Source of the DNA: DATLXH01 sp035576005
GTDB lineage: Bacteria > Acidobacteriota > Thermoanaerobaculia > Gp7-AA8
NCBI GenBank assembly: GCA_035576005.1
Contig: DATLXH010000128.1
Span: forward strand, 1-64,000
DNA length: 64,000 nt
Reading direction: 5' to 3'
Shown: one piece after another, positions 52,056 to 60,609 of the stretch
Layout: each line of letters opens with the position of its first letter
How positions within the stretch are numbered: the first letter of the stretch is position 1
The notes under the pieces: model-generated
What the model was told of the DNA's origin: nothing
The model's input: the letters and a program-made list of their open reading frames with translations, nothing else
Database searches by the model: none
Program-made: the position numbers and the translations under genes

Positions 52056-52895
52056 TTAACTCGACGGCGCGGCGAAGAGGGATGGATCGAGCGGCACGTT
52101 GAACTTGACGTCCTCATACCGGGTCTCGGACGTCTTCTTTCCAATCTTTCCCTTCGCATCGGCTTGGTATCCGGTGCGAAGCATCGGAAAGCGGATCCCG
52201 TCGATCACAGTTTCTTCGGAGTACTCCGTGTAGCTGTACTTACCCGCCTCGTACTCCAGGTGATTGGCTACCAGCCGACCGTCGCCGGCAAACATGTATG
52301 TCCAGGTGTGGAGTCCGCCCGCGTCGCCGGCTCCCTTGTCATAGGTCACGCGAACTTTGTCGACTTTGGTGCCATCGGCCAACGTCTCGCTGCCTGCGCT
52401 GGCGAGGTTCGCCCCACGATCGGTGAGCTTGAAGGGCATCGAAACGACATAGTGCGATCCGAAGGTGGCATTCCTGGCGCCGTTCTTCTCGCTGACACCC
52501 GTTGCCACCACCCCATCCGCGACCCTCCATGCTTCCCATCCATGGTTGATCAGCACGATCTTCCTGCCATCGTCTTCCCACGTGATCCGCATCTTCGGTC
52601 CTGGCCGCAGCACGTACTGATGGGTCTGCACCCGGGTGCTTTCCACGGTGCCATCCTCGCGGAACTTCGTCGTGGTCTTACGAAAAGATAGAGAGTGTTT
52701 TGAGCTCCACTCCTTCCATCCGCCGGCGTAGTCAATCCCACGCTGGACAACCTGTCCTGCTCCATCCTTCGAAAGACGCTCGATCGGGGAGGCCTCCGCC
52801 GGTTCACTGGCAGGAGGTTGGGAAACTGTTTCGACAGGGGCCTTCTGGCAGGCCGCCAGTACGAGAAGGAGCGCGGCTGCTGAGAGTCGTTTCAT
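52056..52895 (-). CDS. Lipoprotein, DUF6503-like
   Basis: 279 aa from ATG 52895 (TTG 52904 in frame). The lipobox LVLAAC follows a short hydrophobic stretch, then a Pro/Ala/Glu-rich linker and a ~230-aa beta-rich domain (KMRITWEDDGRKIVLINHGW, then TYMFAGDGRLVANHLEYEAG). The overall shape resembles lipoproteins that carry hydrophobic molecules (LolA-like fold families). It lies on the opposite strand in the middle of the hydrogenase locus, probably coincidental. Confidence 0.65.
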   Translation of the reverse strand: MKRLSAAALLLVLAACQKAPVETVSQPPASEPAEASPIERLSKDGAGQVVQRGIDYAGGWKEWSSKHSLSFRKTTTKFREDGTVESTRVQTHQYVLRPGPKMRITWEDDGRKIVLINHGWEAWRVADGVVATGVSEKNGARNATFGSHYVVSMPFKLTDRGANLASAGSETLADGTKVDKVRVTYDKGAGDAGGLHTWTYMFAGDGRLVANHLEYEAGKYSYTEYSEETVIDGIRFPMLRTGYQADAKGKIGKKTSETRYEDVKFNVPLDPSLFAAPSS

Positions 52896-53009
52896 CGTCT
52901 TCAAATGATACCGTAAACCTCCCGGCCACCGACCTCAGCCGCTTCGAAAAGTCGAAGCTGAGTTGACATCAAGACCCCCTTCGGAAGAAATTGTGGCAGG
53001 AGAACATCA

Positions 53010-53297
53010 ATGGATAGCATGACTCTCTGGCAAATCTCCTGGGCAATCGGAGCATTGGTTGTCGTCATCGTTGCCGTGCTTCTCCTGCTCATCCTCGCAG
53101 CTGCCCGACGCATCGATAACCGGGCCAAAGAAATCTGGCAGGCGGGAAAGGAGATCGCTTCCAATACGGTCTCCATCTGGATGTTGCAGAAAACCAATGT
53201 CGTCGCCGGTGAGATCCTCGGTGTTGCGCAGGGGATTGCTGCCGGCGCCGGGGCAATAGACGCCAAGCTGGCAGGCCTGGCCGGGAGCAAGAAGTAA
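53010..53297 (+). CDS. Small single-span membrane protein 1 of the hydrogenase locus
   Basis: 95 aa. One N-terminal span (AIGALVVVIVAVLLLLILAA) and then a ~65-aa helical cytoplasmic segment (DNRAKEIWQAGKEIASNTVS, MLQKTNVVAGEILGVAQGIA) ending KK. Its stop is immediately followed by the next gene's ATG (overlap of 1 base). No known family; the layout matches the three genes that follow. Confidence 0.7.
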   Translation: MDSMTLWQISWAIGALVVVIVAVLLLLILAAARRIDNRAKEIWQAGKEIASNTVSIWMLQKTNVVAGEILGVAQGIAAGAGAIDAKLAGLAGSKK

Positions 53298-53587
53298 TGC
53301 GACCGGTTCTGCTGGCCACCCTCATCTATCTCGGGATTCTGGTGGCCGTGCTCGCTGTGGGTCTGATCATGATCGCCTGGCGGCTATGGGCCACAGGCAC
53401 GGCACTGGCCGCGATTCGCGACGAGCTGGCTTCCGTTAGGGACGACACTTCACCGCTGGCGTCCCACATCGGGGCGATCAATGGCGCGCTCTCGCAGTTA
53501 GGGGGCGGTCTGGCATCGGTACTGGCACGGCTCGGACGCGCCAACAGCGCGCTGGGCCGGATCATTGGGAAATCCAAGGTAGCCTGA
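53297..53587 (+). CDS. Small single-span membrane protein 2 of the hydrogenase locus
   Basis: 96 aa with an N-terminal span (ATLIYLGILVAVLAVGLIMI) followed by an amphipathic helix (TALAAIRDELASVRDDT) and a Gly/Leu-rich tail. It shares the plan of protein 1 and the two that follow but not obvious residue identity. Confidence 0.7.
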   Translation: MRPVLLATLIYLGILVAVLAVGLIMIAWRLWATGTALAAIRDELASVRDDTSPLASHIGAINGALSQLGGGLASVLARLGRANSALGRIIGKSKVA

Positions 53588-53594
53588 GGACGAG

Positions 53595-53891
53595 ATGCCC
53601 CTATCCGTCCACATCATCTGGTGGATCACCCTGGCCCTGGCGCTGGGGATCACGGTCCTTGCCACGGCGTACCTCATTCTCGTCGTTCGGGAGTGTGGAC
53701 AGATTATGGAACTTGCACGACGAACCATTCCATCGGCACAGCTGATTGCCCGAAACACGAAGGCCATCGCCAGTCTCACGGCGGTCCTCGACCTTGCACC
53801 GACACTGCTCAAAGTAGCGGGGAACATCGACCGCGAGTCGGAGACGATTGCTTCCACCATCGAATCCGTCGCGCCACGAGCGTCCGCATGA
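53595..53891 (+). CDS. Small single-span membrane protein 3 of the hydrogenase locus
   Basis: 98 aa. The span is LALALGITVLATAYLILVVR, followed by a helix starting ECGQIMELARRTIPSAQLIA and a second amphipathic stretch. Ends ATGA-overlapped by the next gene (53888-53891). No family recognised. Confidence 0.7.
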   Translation: MPLSVHIIWWITLALALGITVLATAYLILVVRECGQIMELARRTIPSAQLIARNTKAIASLTAVLDLAPTLLKVAGNIDRESETIASTIESVAPRASA

Positions 53892-54181
53892 TTCTCTGGA
53901 CCGTTCTCAGCTGCGTCCTTTTTCTAACGCTCCTGGCGTTCCTTACCTGGGCGCTCAACAAAATCCTTCATGCCCTTCAGGCCATCCGCAGCAGCCTCGA
54001 GAAAATTGCCATGGGCGTCAAAGCCATCAGCGTCGAGACCACGCCACTCACCAGCGCGATTCCGGGAGTAGCCGGCAACCTCACCAGCATTGGAGAAGGC
54101 CTGGTGATCGTCGAGAAACATCTCACTGGCAGCGCCGCCAGTCTTCCGGGTGCTGCTCGTGCACTCGGGCTCCTTCCGTGA
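53888..54181 (+). CDS. Small single-span membrane protein 4 of the hydrogenase locus
   Basis: 97 aa from ATG 53888. The span is VLSCVLFLTLLAFLTWALN, followed by the helix KILHALQAIRSSLEKIAMGV and a hydrophobic C-terminus rich in Ala/Leu. Its stop overlaps the GTG start of hypF (GTGA), so the four membrane genes and the hyp genes form one coupled transcript. Together they could anchor the hydrogenase to the membrane or shuttle quinones. Confidence 0.7.
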   Translation: MILWTVLSCVLFLTLLAFLTWALNKILHALQAIRSSLEKIAMGVKAISVETTPLTSAIPGVAGNLTSIGEGLVIVEKHLTGSAASLPGAARALGLLP

Positions 54182-56571
54182 CCTCGGGCGGCCACGCTCT
54201 CGTCGCCGAACAGACTTCGGCAAGGAGCGGCCTGCGTGTCCGCGGAGTCGTGCAGGGAGTCGGTTTCCGTCCTTTTGTCTACCGGCTGGCGCGCCAGTAT
54301 GGGATGTCCGGATTCGTTCGCAACGATTCGGGGGGCGTCTGGATAGAAATCGAAGGCAGGCACGCGATACTCGCCGAGTTTCCTGATCTGCTCCGTCGCC
54401 AGGCTCCCGCGGCCGCTGTCATTCAAGCGATCGAAAGCTTTCCACTTCCCCTGAAGTTCGACGGCAATTTTTCGGTCATTGAGAGTGCAGCCACGCCCGG
54501 GAATCGCGCTCGCATTCCCTGCGATCTCGCTACCTGCAGCTACTGCCTCCAGGAGCTCTTCGACCCGATGAATCGACGGTATCTCTACCCCTTCATTAAC
54601 TGCACTGCCTGCGGTCCCCGCTTTTCGATTGTTCGCGATACGCCGTACGACCGAGCTCGGACGACCATGGACGCCTTTTCCCTATGCGCTGCCTGCCTGG
54701 ATGAATACCAGAGCCCGGCTGATCGTCGATTCCATGCGGAACCAAACGCCTGCGCCGTTTGCGGTCCCAGGCTTCAGTTCGTTTCTTCCAGGCCGGAAGA
54801 AAATACGCCGCTCTCCGACTCAACAAACAGGGAAGCGCTTGCGCGCGCCGTTGCCTTGCTCCAGAAGGGCTTGATCGTGGCCATCAAAGGTCTGGGAGGG
54901 TTTCATCTCGCCGTTGACGCCACCAACGACGTTGCTGTGCGGAGACTCCGCGATCGTAAGCAAAGACCTCACAAACCATTCGCCGTGATGGCGCGCGACG
55001 CAATCATGGCCTCTACGATCGCTGAGGTTGGTGAAAGTGAAGCCAGGCTACTGACGTCCGTGCAACGTCCGATCGTCCTGCTCCCAGCGAGAAAGTCGGC
55101 TCTTCCGAACTCCATAGCGCCGGCCAGCGACGAGATCGGAGTCATGCTTCCCTACACGCCGCTTCATCATCTGTTGCTCGATGCCCTGCCGCTTCTGGTC
55201 ATGACCAGCGGAAATCGTGCAGATGAGCCGATCGTCATCGACAACGACGTAGCGATCGAGCAGCTCTCCGGAATCGCCGACGCCTTCCTCCTGCATGATC
55301 GAGAGATTCATGCACGAGTGGACGATTCCGTCACTCGGGTCGCGAACGGGACTCGCAGAATGCTTCGACGCTCCCGTGGGTTTGTGCCCGATCCGATCGA
55401 GCTTCAGCTTCCGGTTCGCCACGCAGCCGAGAGGCAGGGGCAACCATTCCCTTCCGACAACGAGGACAACGTACCTTCAGCAGGCCCGACCCCTTCGATT
55501 CTGGCGGTGGGCGCGGAGCTCAAAAACACGCTATGCATCACGCGTGGCAGCGAGGCTTTCCTGTCCCAGCACATCGGAGACCTGGAGTCGCCGGAGTCTC
55601 TCGAGTTCTTCAAGGAAACCACCACCCGCCTTTCCCGCCTTCTATCCGTGACGCCCGCCGTCGTCGCCCACGACCTTCATCCCGATTACGCATCGACACG
55701 ATGGGCACTGGCCAGCGGACTGCGACGAATCCCGGTGCAGCATCATCACGCTCACATCGCCTCCTGTCTGGCTGAGAATGGGAGGAGCGAGCGCGTGATC
55801 GGCGTGGCCTTCGATGGCACCGGCTGCGGTCCGGCGGGCGAGTTATGGGGCGGGGAGTTCCTTCTCGCTGACGCCAGAAATTCAGAGCGGGTCGGCCACC
55901 TCCGCCCCCTAGGACTGATTGGCGGAACGGCCGCGATTCGAGAGCCGTGGCGCCTCGCAGTCGCAGCACTCGATGATGCCGGGGAGGAAACGGACATCCT
56001 GAGAGACATCGATCCGTACCGACGTGAAATGGTGTTGTCCATGAGCCGTAAAGGAATTCGAACTGTCCGATCGACGAGCGCTGGCCGCTGGTTCGACGCC
56101 GTTGCCGCTCTTTGCGCAGTGCGTGAAGAGATTACCTACGAAGCGCAGGCAGCGATCGAGCTCGAGGCACTTGCGTCACGTGATGACGTCGAGCCATACA
56201 GTTTCACGCTCACAGAAGATGCAGTCTTCGAGGTCGACCTCCGTCCTGCCATTCGCGAAATCGTCGGCGACCTCCGGGCGGGACTCGCTACAGCCATCAT
56301 CTCGTCGCGTTTTCATCAGACTATGGCGAGCTTGATTTCCGCTGGGGCAGTCGCTGCGCGCAGCAGAGGAGGTCCGGCCATCATCGCGCTCTCTGGAGGC
56401 TGCTTTCAAAATCGGCTTCTCAGTGAACGGGCACGGACGCTTCTCGAAAGAGACGGCTTCGAGGTTCTCCAGCATCGCCACGTTCCCGCCAACGATGGCG
56501 GGATTGCACTCGGTCAGGCGTTCGTGGCGGCGCACTTGCTGGCTTCCGAGACAGGGTACGATGCGAGTTAG
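54178..56571 (+). CDS. hypF: HypF carbamoyltransferase
   Basis: 797 aa from GTG 54178. The acylphosphatase domain comes first (RVRGVVQGVGFRPFVYRLA), then two zinc fingers (CDLATCSYCLQELF...NCTACGPR and CAACLDEYQ...CAVCGPR), a YrdC-like domain and a Kae1-like domain with the HxxxH signature HHAHIASCLAENG. It converts carbamoyl phosphate to a carbamoyl adenylate and passes it to HypE for the CN ligands of the NiFe site. It starts the canonical hyp part of the operon. Confidence 0.96.
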   Translation: MTSGGHALVAEQTSARSGLRVRGVVQGVGFRPFVYRLARQYGMSGFVRNDSGGVWIEIEGRHAILAEFPDLLRRQAPAAAVIQAIESFPLPLKFDGNFSVIESAATPGNRARIPCDLATCSYCLQELFDPMNRRYLYPFINCTACGPRFSIVRDTPYDRARTTMDAFSLCAACLDEYQSPADRRFHAEPNACAVCGPRLQFVSSRPEENTPLSDSTNREALARAVALLQKGLIVAIKGLGGFHLAVDATNDVAVRRLRDRKQRPHKPFAVMARDAIMASTIAEVGESEARLLTSVQRPIVLLPARKSALPNSIAPASDEIGVMLPYTPLHHLLLDALPLLVMTSGNRADEPIVIDNDVAIEQLSGIADAFLLHDREIHARVDDSVTRVANGTRRMLRRSRGFVPDPIELQLPVRHAAERQGQPFPSDNEDNVPSAGPTPSILAVGAELKNTLCITRGSEAFLSQHIGDLESPESLEFFKETTTRLSRLLSVTPAVVAHDLHPDYASTRWALASGLRRIPVQHHHAHIASCLAENGRSERVIGVAFDGTGCGPAGELWGGEFLLADARNSERVGHLRPLGLIGGTAAIREPWRLAVAALDDAGEETDILRDIDPYRREMVLSMSRKGIRTVRSTSAGRWFDAVAALCAVREEITYEAQAAIELEALASRDDVEPYSFTLTEDAVFEVDLRPAIREIVGDLRAGLATAIISSRFHQTMASLISAGAVAARSRGGPAIIALSGGCFQNRLLSERARTLLERDGFEVLQHRHVPANDGGIALGQAFVAAHLLASETGYDAS

Positions 56572-56588
56572 CGGGCTAGGGGGAAACC

Positions 56589-56879
56589 ATGTGTCTCGGT
56601 ATACCAGGTGAGATTCTCGAGTTACGAGTCGAGAAAGGATTGCCATTCGGCAAAGTGAAGTTCGGCGGCATCACCCGGTCCGTCTGCCTGGCCTACGTGC
56701 CTGAGGCCTCCGTAGGCGAGTTCGTGGTCGTTCACGTCGGCTTTGCCATCTCCATCATCGACGCCGAGGAGGCAGCGCAGGCATACAAAATCCTCGAAGA
56801 GATCGGTCAGATCGGAGAGCTCACCGCGGACCTTCCACCCGACATCCTCGCCAACCTTCCTTCCAGCAAAGTCCAATGA
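56589..56879 (+). CDS. hypC: HypC chaperone
   Basis: 96 aa starting MCLGIPGEILEL with the essential N-terminal Cys2, and the OB-fold strands VKFGGITRSVCLAYVPEAS and EFVVVHVGFAISIID. HypC carries the Fe(CN)2CO moiety with HypD and chaperones the large-subunit precursor. Its stop ATGA-overlaps hypD, so they are made stoichiometrically. Confidence 0.96.
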   Translation: MCLGIPGEILELRVEKGLPFGKVKFGGITRSVCLAYVPEASVGEFVVVHVGFAISIIDAEEAAQAYKILEEIGQIGELTADLPPDILANLPSSKVQ

Positions 56880-57982
56880 AATACCTCGACGAATACCGCG
56901 ATAGTGCGGTGGCTGCCGCCCTGGTCCGTGAGATCAAAACCGTGGCCACGCGCCCGTGGGTACTCATGGAAGTCTGCGGCGGACAGACGCATTCGATCGT
57001 CCGCTACGGCATCGATCGCATGCTTCCCACCTCGGTCGAGCTCGTTCACGGACCAGGCTGTCCCGTCTGCGTCACGTCCCTCGAGACAATCGATCGCGCT
57101 CATGCAATCGCCAGCCGTCCCGACGTCATTTTCACGTCCTTCGGCGACATGCTCCGAGTTCCCGGATCGCGTGGTGATCTGCTGGCGCTCAAGAGTCGTG
57201 GAGCTGACGTCCGCGTGGTCTACTCTCCGCTGGACGCCGTCCGAATTGCGCGCGACAACCCTACCCGGCAGGTCGTGTTCTTCGGCATTGGATTCGAAAC
57301 CACGGCGCCAGCAAATGCCATGGCGGTTTTCAGCGCCAAGAAGGAAGGGCTGAAGAATTTCTCGATGCTCGTTTCTCACGTGCTGGTGCCACCGGCCATG
57401 GCATCGATCCTCCAGGCTCCGGGCAATCGCGTGGAAGGCTTCCTCGGGCCCGGTCATGTCTGCTCGATCATGGGGACCAGAGAGTACGAGTCGTTGTCGG
57501 CCCGGTTCAAAGTACCGATCGTGATCACTGGTTTCGAGCCGATCGATCTGCTCGAGGGCATCCTCATGACGGTAAGACAGCTGGAAAGTGGACAGGCAAC
57601 CGTCGAGAATCAGTACGCGCGCGCAGTGAGTGCGGAAGGGAATCTCCCCGCACAAAAAATCCTGTTTGAGGTCTTCGAGATCACCGATAGAAAGTGGCGC
57701 GGTGTCGGCTCCATCCCCAAGTCCGGATACAAGCTCCGCTACGAATACCGGGAGCACGACGCTGCGAAACTTTTCGAGGTCGAGGATATCGAGACGGCCG
57801 AGCCGGAGGTCTGCATCAGCGGACTCATTCTTCGCGGCCTCAAAAAGCCGCACGACTGTCCGGCCTTCGGGAAAGAGTGCCGGCCCGAGCATCCCATCGG
57901 AGCGACGATGGTTTCGGCTGAAGGCTCCTGCGCCGCCTACCTCCAGTATGGACGGTATCCAGAAGCACACGAGTCGGTATGA
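56876..57982 (+). CDS. hypD: HypD, Fe-cofactor assembly scaffold
   Basis: 368 aa. The signatures are VCGGQTHSIVRYGIDRMLP, HGPGCPVCVTSLETIDRAHA and the C-terminal FeS Cys set PHDCPAFGKECRPEHPIGAT with EGSCAAYLQYG. HypD binds a [4Fe-4S] cluster and builds Fe(CN)2CO with HypC and HypE. Length is normal. Confidence 0.96.
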   Translation: MKYLDEYRDSAVAAALVREIKTVATRPWVLMEVCGGQTHSIVRYGIDRMLPTSVELVHGPGCPVCVTSLETIDRAHAIASRPDVIFTSFGDMLRVPGSRGDLLALKSRGADVRVVYSPLDAVRIARDNPTRQVVFFGIGFETTAPANAMAVFSAKKEGLKNFSMLVSHVLVPPAMASILQAPGNRVEGFLGPGHVCSIMGTREYESLSARFKVPIVITGFEPIDLLEGILMTVRQLESGQATVENQYARAVSAEGNLPAQKILFEVFEITDRKWRGVGSIPKSGYKLRYEYREHDAAKLFEVEDIETAEPEVCISGLILRGLKKPHDCPAFGKECRPEHPIGATMVSAEGSCAAYLQYGRYPEAHESV

Positions 57983-58587
57983 CTGGTACCCATGAGCGCG
58001 TCGACCTTCGTGATGCCATCCTTCGGAAAGCAGGAGAAAGCGCGGAGCTGAAGACACGGTTCTTCGAGGAGAACGCGGATCTTCTCATCCGTTGCGTGGA
58101 ACGGCTCGCCGAATCGTTTCGCTCCGGAGGTCGGCTGCTTGTCATGGGCAACGGAGGATCGGCTTGTGACGCGCAGCATGTGGCCATCGAGTTTCAGCAT
58201 CCCATCATCGAGAAGCGCAAACCGCTGCCTGCCATGGCCCTCACTGTCGACACCGCCGCACTCACCGCCATCGGAAATGACGGCGACTTCGCGCGCGTGT
58301 TCGTCGAACAACTGGACATGCTGGGCCGCACCGGCGATGCAATTCTCGGGATCTCTTCCTCAGGTGCATCGGCAAACGTGAATCGTGCGTTGAAGCGAGG
58401 ACGCGAGATGGGTCTCGTCACCATCGGCTTCTCGGGACGGGACGGCGGCCGGATGCCCGAGCTATGCGACTTCTGTTTCACTGTCCCCAGCTGGTCGATC
58501 CACCGCATCCAGGAAGTGCACACGACGCTGCTGCATCTTCTGTGGGACCTTGTCCACGTCTCTATGGGAGAGGACGATGTCCTCTGA
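57979..58587 (+). CDS. SIS-domain sugar isomerase (GmhA-like) in the hyp operon
   Basis: 202 aa; ATG overlaps the hypD stop (ATGA). The SIS fold is clear: RLLVMGNGGSACDAQHVAIE (phosphosugar binding), DAILGISSSGASANVNRALK and ELCDFCFTVPSWSIHRIQEV. Closest in pattern to phosphoheptose isomerases (GmhA), which make D-glycero-heptose phosphates from sedoheptulose-7-phosphate. Genes like this are seen beside hypE in some hydrogenase loci; a direct role in hydrogenase assembly is not established. Confidence 0.88.
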   Translation: MTGTHERVDLRDAILRKAGESAELKTRFFEENADLLIRCVERLAESFRSGGRLLVMGNGGSACDAQHVAIEFQHPIIEKRKPLPAMALTVDTAALTAIGNDGDFARVFVEQLDMLGRTGDAILGISSSGASANVNRALKRGREMGLVTIGFSGRDGGRMPELCDFCFTVPSWSIHRIQEVHTTLLHLLWDLVHVSMGEDDVL

Positions 58588-59641
58588 TTCCGGTAGCTCC
58601 ACTCCCTTCTCCGACTGTCCACTCCCTTTCCGCGACACGTCCCAGATCCTGCTCGGACACGGAAGCGGCGGGAAGCTCACCGGAGAACTGATCGAGAAGC
58701 TTCTGTTGCCAGCATTCAACAATGACGTTCTGTCTCAGCTCGACGATCAGGCGATTCTAACCATCGGCGACTCACGCATCGCCTTCACGACCGACAGCTA
58801 TGTCGTCACCCCGATCTTTTTCCGGGGCGGCGACATCGGCTCACTGGCGGTGAACGGCACAATCAATGACCTGGCCATGGGTGGGGCGGTGCCAAAGTTC
58901 CTCTCTCTCGCGCTGATTCTCGAAGAAGGTCTTGCCATGGGGGATCTCGAGCGCGTCGTGGCCTCAATACGCGATGCTTCGCGAGCTGCCGGTGTGGCGA
59001 TTGTTACGGGCGACACGAAAGTCGTGGGACGCGGCAGCGGTGACAAAATCTTCATCAATACCGCCGGGATCGGCATCGTCCCCGAGGGCGTTACTCTTTC
59101 GTCGAAGCAGGTCAGGCCGGGTGATGACATCCTGCTCTCCGGTCCGATCGGCGATCACGGAATTGCGATCCTTTCTCAACGCGAAGGGCTCGAGTTCGAC
59201 GGAGAGATTGCAAGCGACACTGCTCCGCTTCACACGCTCGTGGCCGCTATGCTCAAAGCGTCGTCGTCGATCCATGCGATGCGTGATCCCACACGCGGCG
59301 GTCTGGCAGCGACACTCGTGGAGATCGCGACACGGCAACACCTCGGCATGGAAATCGACGAACCATCCATCCCTGTGCGAGAAGTCGTCCGCGGTGCGTG
59401 CGAGATTCTCGGACTCGACCCGATGTTCGTGGCGAACGAAGGGAAGCTCGTCGCCTTCGTACCACCGGAGAGCACCGATGACGTCCTGCGCGCCATGCGC
59501 GAACATCCTCTGGGTAGAGACGCCGTGCGGATCGGTGGCGTTATCAAAGATTCGTCCGGGCGCGTTCGCCTCCGCACCCCGATTGGTGGCTATCGGCTAC
59601 TCGACCTTCCCTTTGGGGAGCTTCTCCCACGAATCTGCTGA
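58577..59641 (+). CDS. hypE: HypE, carbamoyl dehydratase
   Basis: 354 aa from ATG 58577 (GGGAGAGGACG upstream), overlapping the SIS gene by 11 bases. It starts with the glycine-rich LGHGSGGKLTGELIEKLLLP, then DDQAILTIGDSRIAFTTDSY and MRDPTRGGLAATLVEIA, all typical of HypE (PurM/AIRS fold). The C-terminal Cys ends the protein (LLPRIC), the residue that receives the carbamoyl group and becomes the thiocyanate donor. SelD has the same fold but lacks this C-terminal Cys and has a different N-terminus, so SelD was excluded. Confidence 0.96.
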   Translation: MSSDSGSSTPFSDCPLPFRDTSQILLGHGSGGKLTGELIEKLLLPAFNNDVLSQLDDQAILTIGDSRIAFTTDSYVVTPIFFRGGDIGSLAVNGTINDLAMGGAVPKFLSLALILEEGLAMGDLERVVASIRDASRAAGVAIVTGDTKVVGRGSGDKIFINTAGIGIVPEGVTLSSKQVRPGDDILLSGPIGDHGIAILSQREGLEFDGEIASDTAPLHTLVAAMLKASSSIHAMRDPTRGGLAATLVEIATRQHLGMEIDEPSIPVREVVRGACEILGLDPMFVANEGKLVAFVPPESTDDVLRAMREHPLGRDAVRIGGVIKDSSGRVRLRTPIGGYRLLDLPFGELLPRIC

Positions 59642-59654
59642 GACGCGACACGCA

Positions 59655-59851
59655 GACTAAACCCTCTCCCCGGCGGGGAGAGGGTGGTCGCGTAAGCGAC
59701 CGGGAGAGGGGCCGCGAAAGATACGATGGCCTCAACTATCGCGAAACCCCTGCTCAACACGGCCCTTATCGTGTCGACCCTGACCGCATGAATTGCGAGA
59801 CTTTCGCGCCCCTCTCCCTGCTTTCGCTTCGCTCGCTTCCCTCTCCCCGCC
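59655..59851. repeat. R1 repeat copy, interrupted by the RAYT element
   Basis: From AACCCTCTCCCCGGCGGGGA to CTCTCCCCGCCGGGG, where the RAYT element (59852) begins. The R1 unit seems to resume at 60368 (AGCGGGGAGAGGGTGGTCGC). So the element inserted inside the R1 palindrome. Confidence 0.85.
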
Positions 59852-60367
59852 GGGGCATATGCGCTAACTTTACCTCGCGGGGTCGCAGGCCCCCGGTCCC
59901 TCAGAGGGTAGCCGGTGGTGCGAGCGTTAGCGAGTGACCACCGGGATGCGTCGGCGAAAGACAGTTCGACCCCGGATGGGGTCGCGTAGTTCTCACCAGA
60001 GATAGCGCTCGTCGTACTCGACATTGTGCTCTTCGAGAAACTCCGTGTACTTCCCCTGGAACGTTCTCCCGCGGTGATGTTTCTCCTGTTCCCGAACGGA
60101 CTTTCGAACTGACGGTACGGCTGATTTGCTCACCGAGAACGCCACTCAGCGTCGATGAAGGGAACACGGTCCTTCGTGCTAAGCACGATGGGAATGGGAA
60201 GGCTGCTATGTGTCGACGGCATCGCAAGATCCTACGCGGCCCCTCCGGGGTCGAATGACTTCCGCGAATCCATAGACCCGGTGGTCACTCGCTAACGCTC
60301 GCACCACCGGCTACCCTATGAGGGACCGGGGCCTAGATCCGCGAGGTAAAGTTAGCGCGTATGCCCC
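59852..60367. mobile_element. Degenerate RAYT (IS200-like) element with ~90-bp terminal inverted repeats
   Basis: The ends are inverted: left GGGGCATATGCGCTAACTTT at 59852, with ACCTCGCGG and then GGTAGCCGGTGGTGCGAGCG; right CGCTCGCACCACCGGCTACC and CCGCGAGGTAAAGTTAGCGC ending ATGCCCC at 60367. Inside is the internally deleted transposase 59993-60222. The element lies in the R1 palindrome, which matches the biology of REP-associated tyrosine transposases, whose elements carry REP-like palindromes. Confidence 0.85.
59993..60222 (-). pseudogene. Remnant of a REP-associated tyrosine transposase (Y1_Tnp)
   Basis: On the minus strand the frame from ATG 60222 reads MPSTHSSLPIPIVLSTKDRV and PFIDAEWRSR, the start of IS200/REP-type transposases; after a stop, the end reads EQEKHHRGRTFQGKYTEFLE and VEYDERYLW, the conserved C-terminus of the same family. 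The catalytic middle, including the HUH motif and the Tyr, is missing, so it is a deleted, inactive copy. Confidence 0.85.
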
Positions 60368-60525
60368 AGCGGGGAGAGGGTGGTCGCGTAAGCGACCGGC
60401 AGGAGGGGCCGCGAGAGATACGAAGACCTCGCCTTTTCCGACGGACTGGCGAGACTTTCACGCCCCTCTCCCTGCTTCGCTTCGCTCGCATCCCTCTCCC
60501 CGCCGGGGAGAGGGATGCGCCGCTT
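60368..60525. repeat. R1 repeat copy, right of the RAYT element
   Basis: AGCGGGGAGAGGGTGGTCGC, then GAGGGGCCGCGAGAGATACG, then CGCCCCTCTCCCTGCTTCGC and the closing palindrome CTCTCCCCGCCGGGGAGAGG. Either a full copy or the right part of the R1 that the RAYT element split. Confidence 0.85.
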
Positions 60526-60609
60526 CGCGGCTCAACCATGTCAGTCAGTGAACCGATTTCTGCTTCGACTGTCGGAATGCTTTCGGTACGAGCGCGTTCT
60601 CATTGACGC

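Noticed and set aside
58577..59641. SelD (selenophosphate synthetase) as an alternative for this gene
   Set aside because: The fold is shared, but the C-terminal Cys (LLPRIC) and the hyp operon place it as HypE. It therefore gives no evidence for selenium metabolism.
59590..60024. A minus-strand gene across R1 and the RAYT remnant
   Set aside because: The frame runs through repeat palindromes; the real signal in it is only the decayed transposase C-terminus in another frame.
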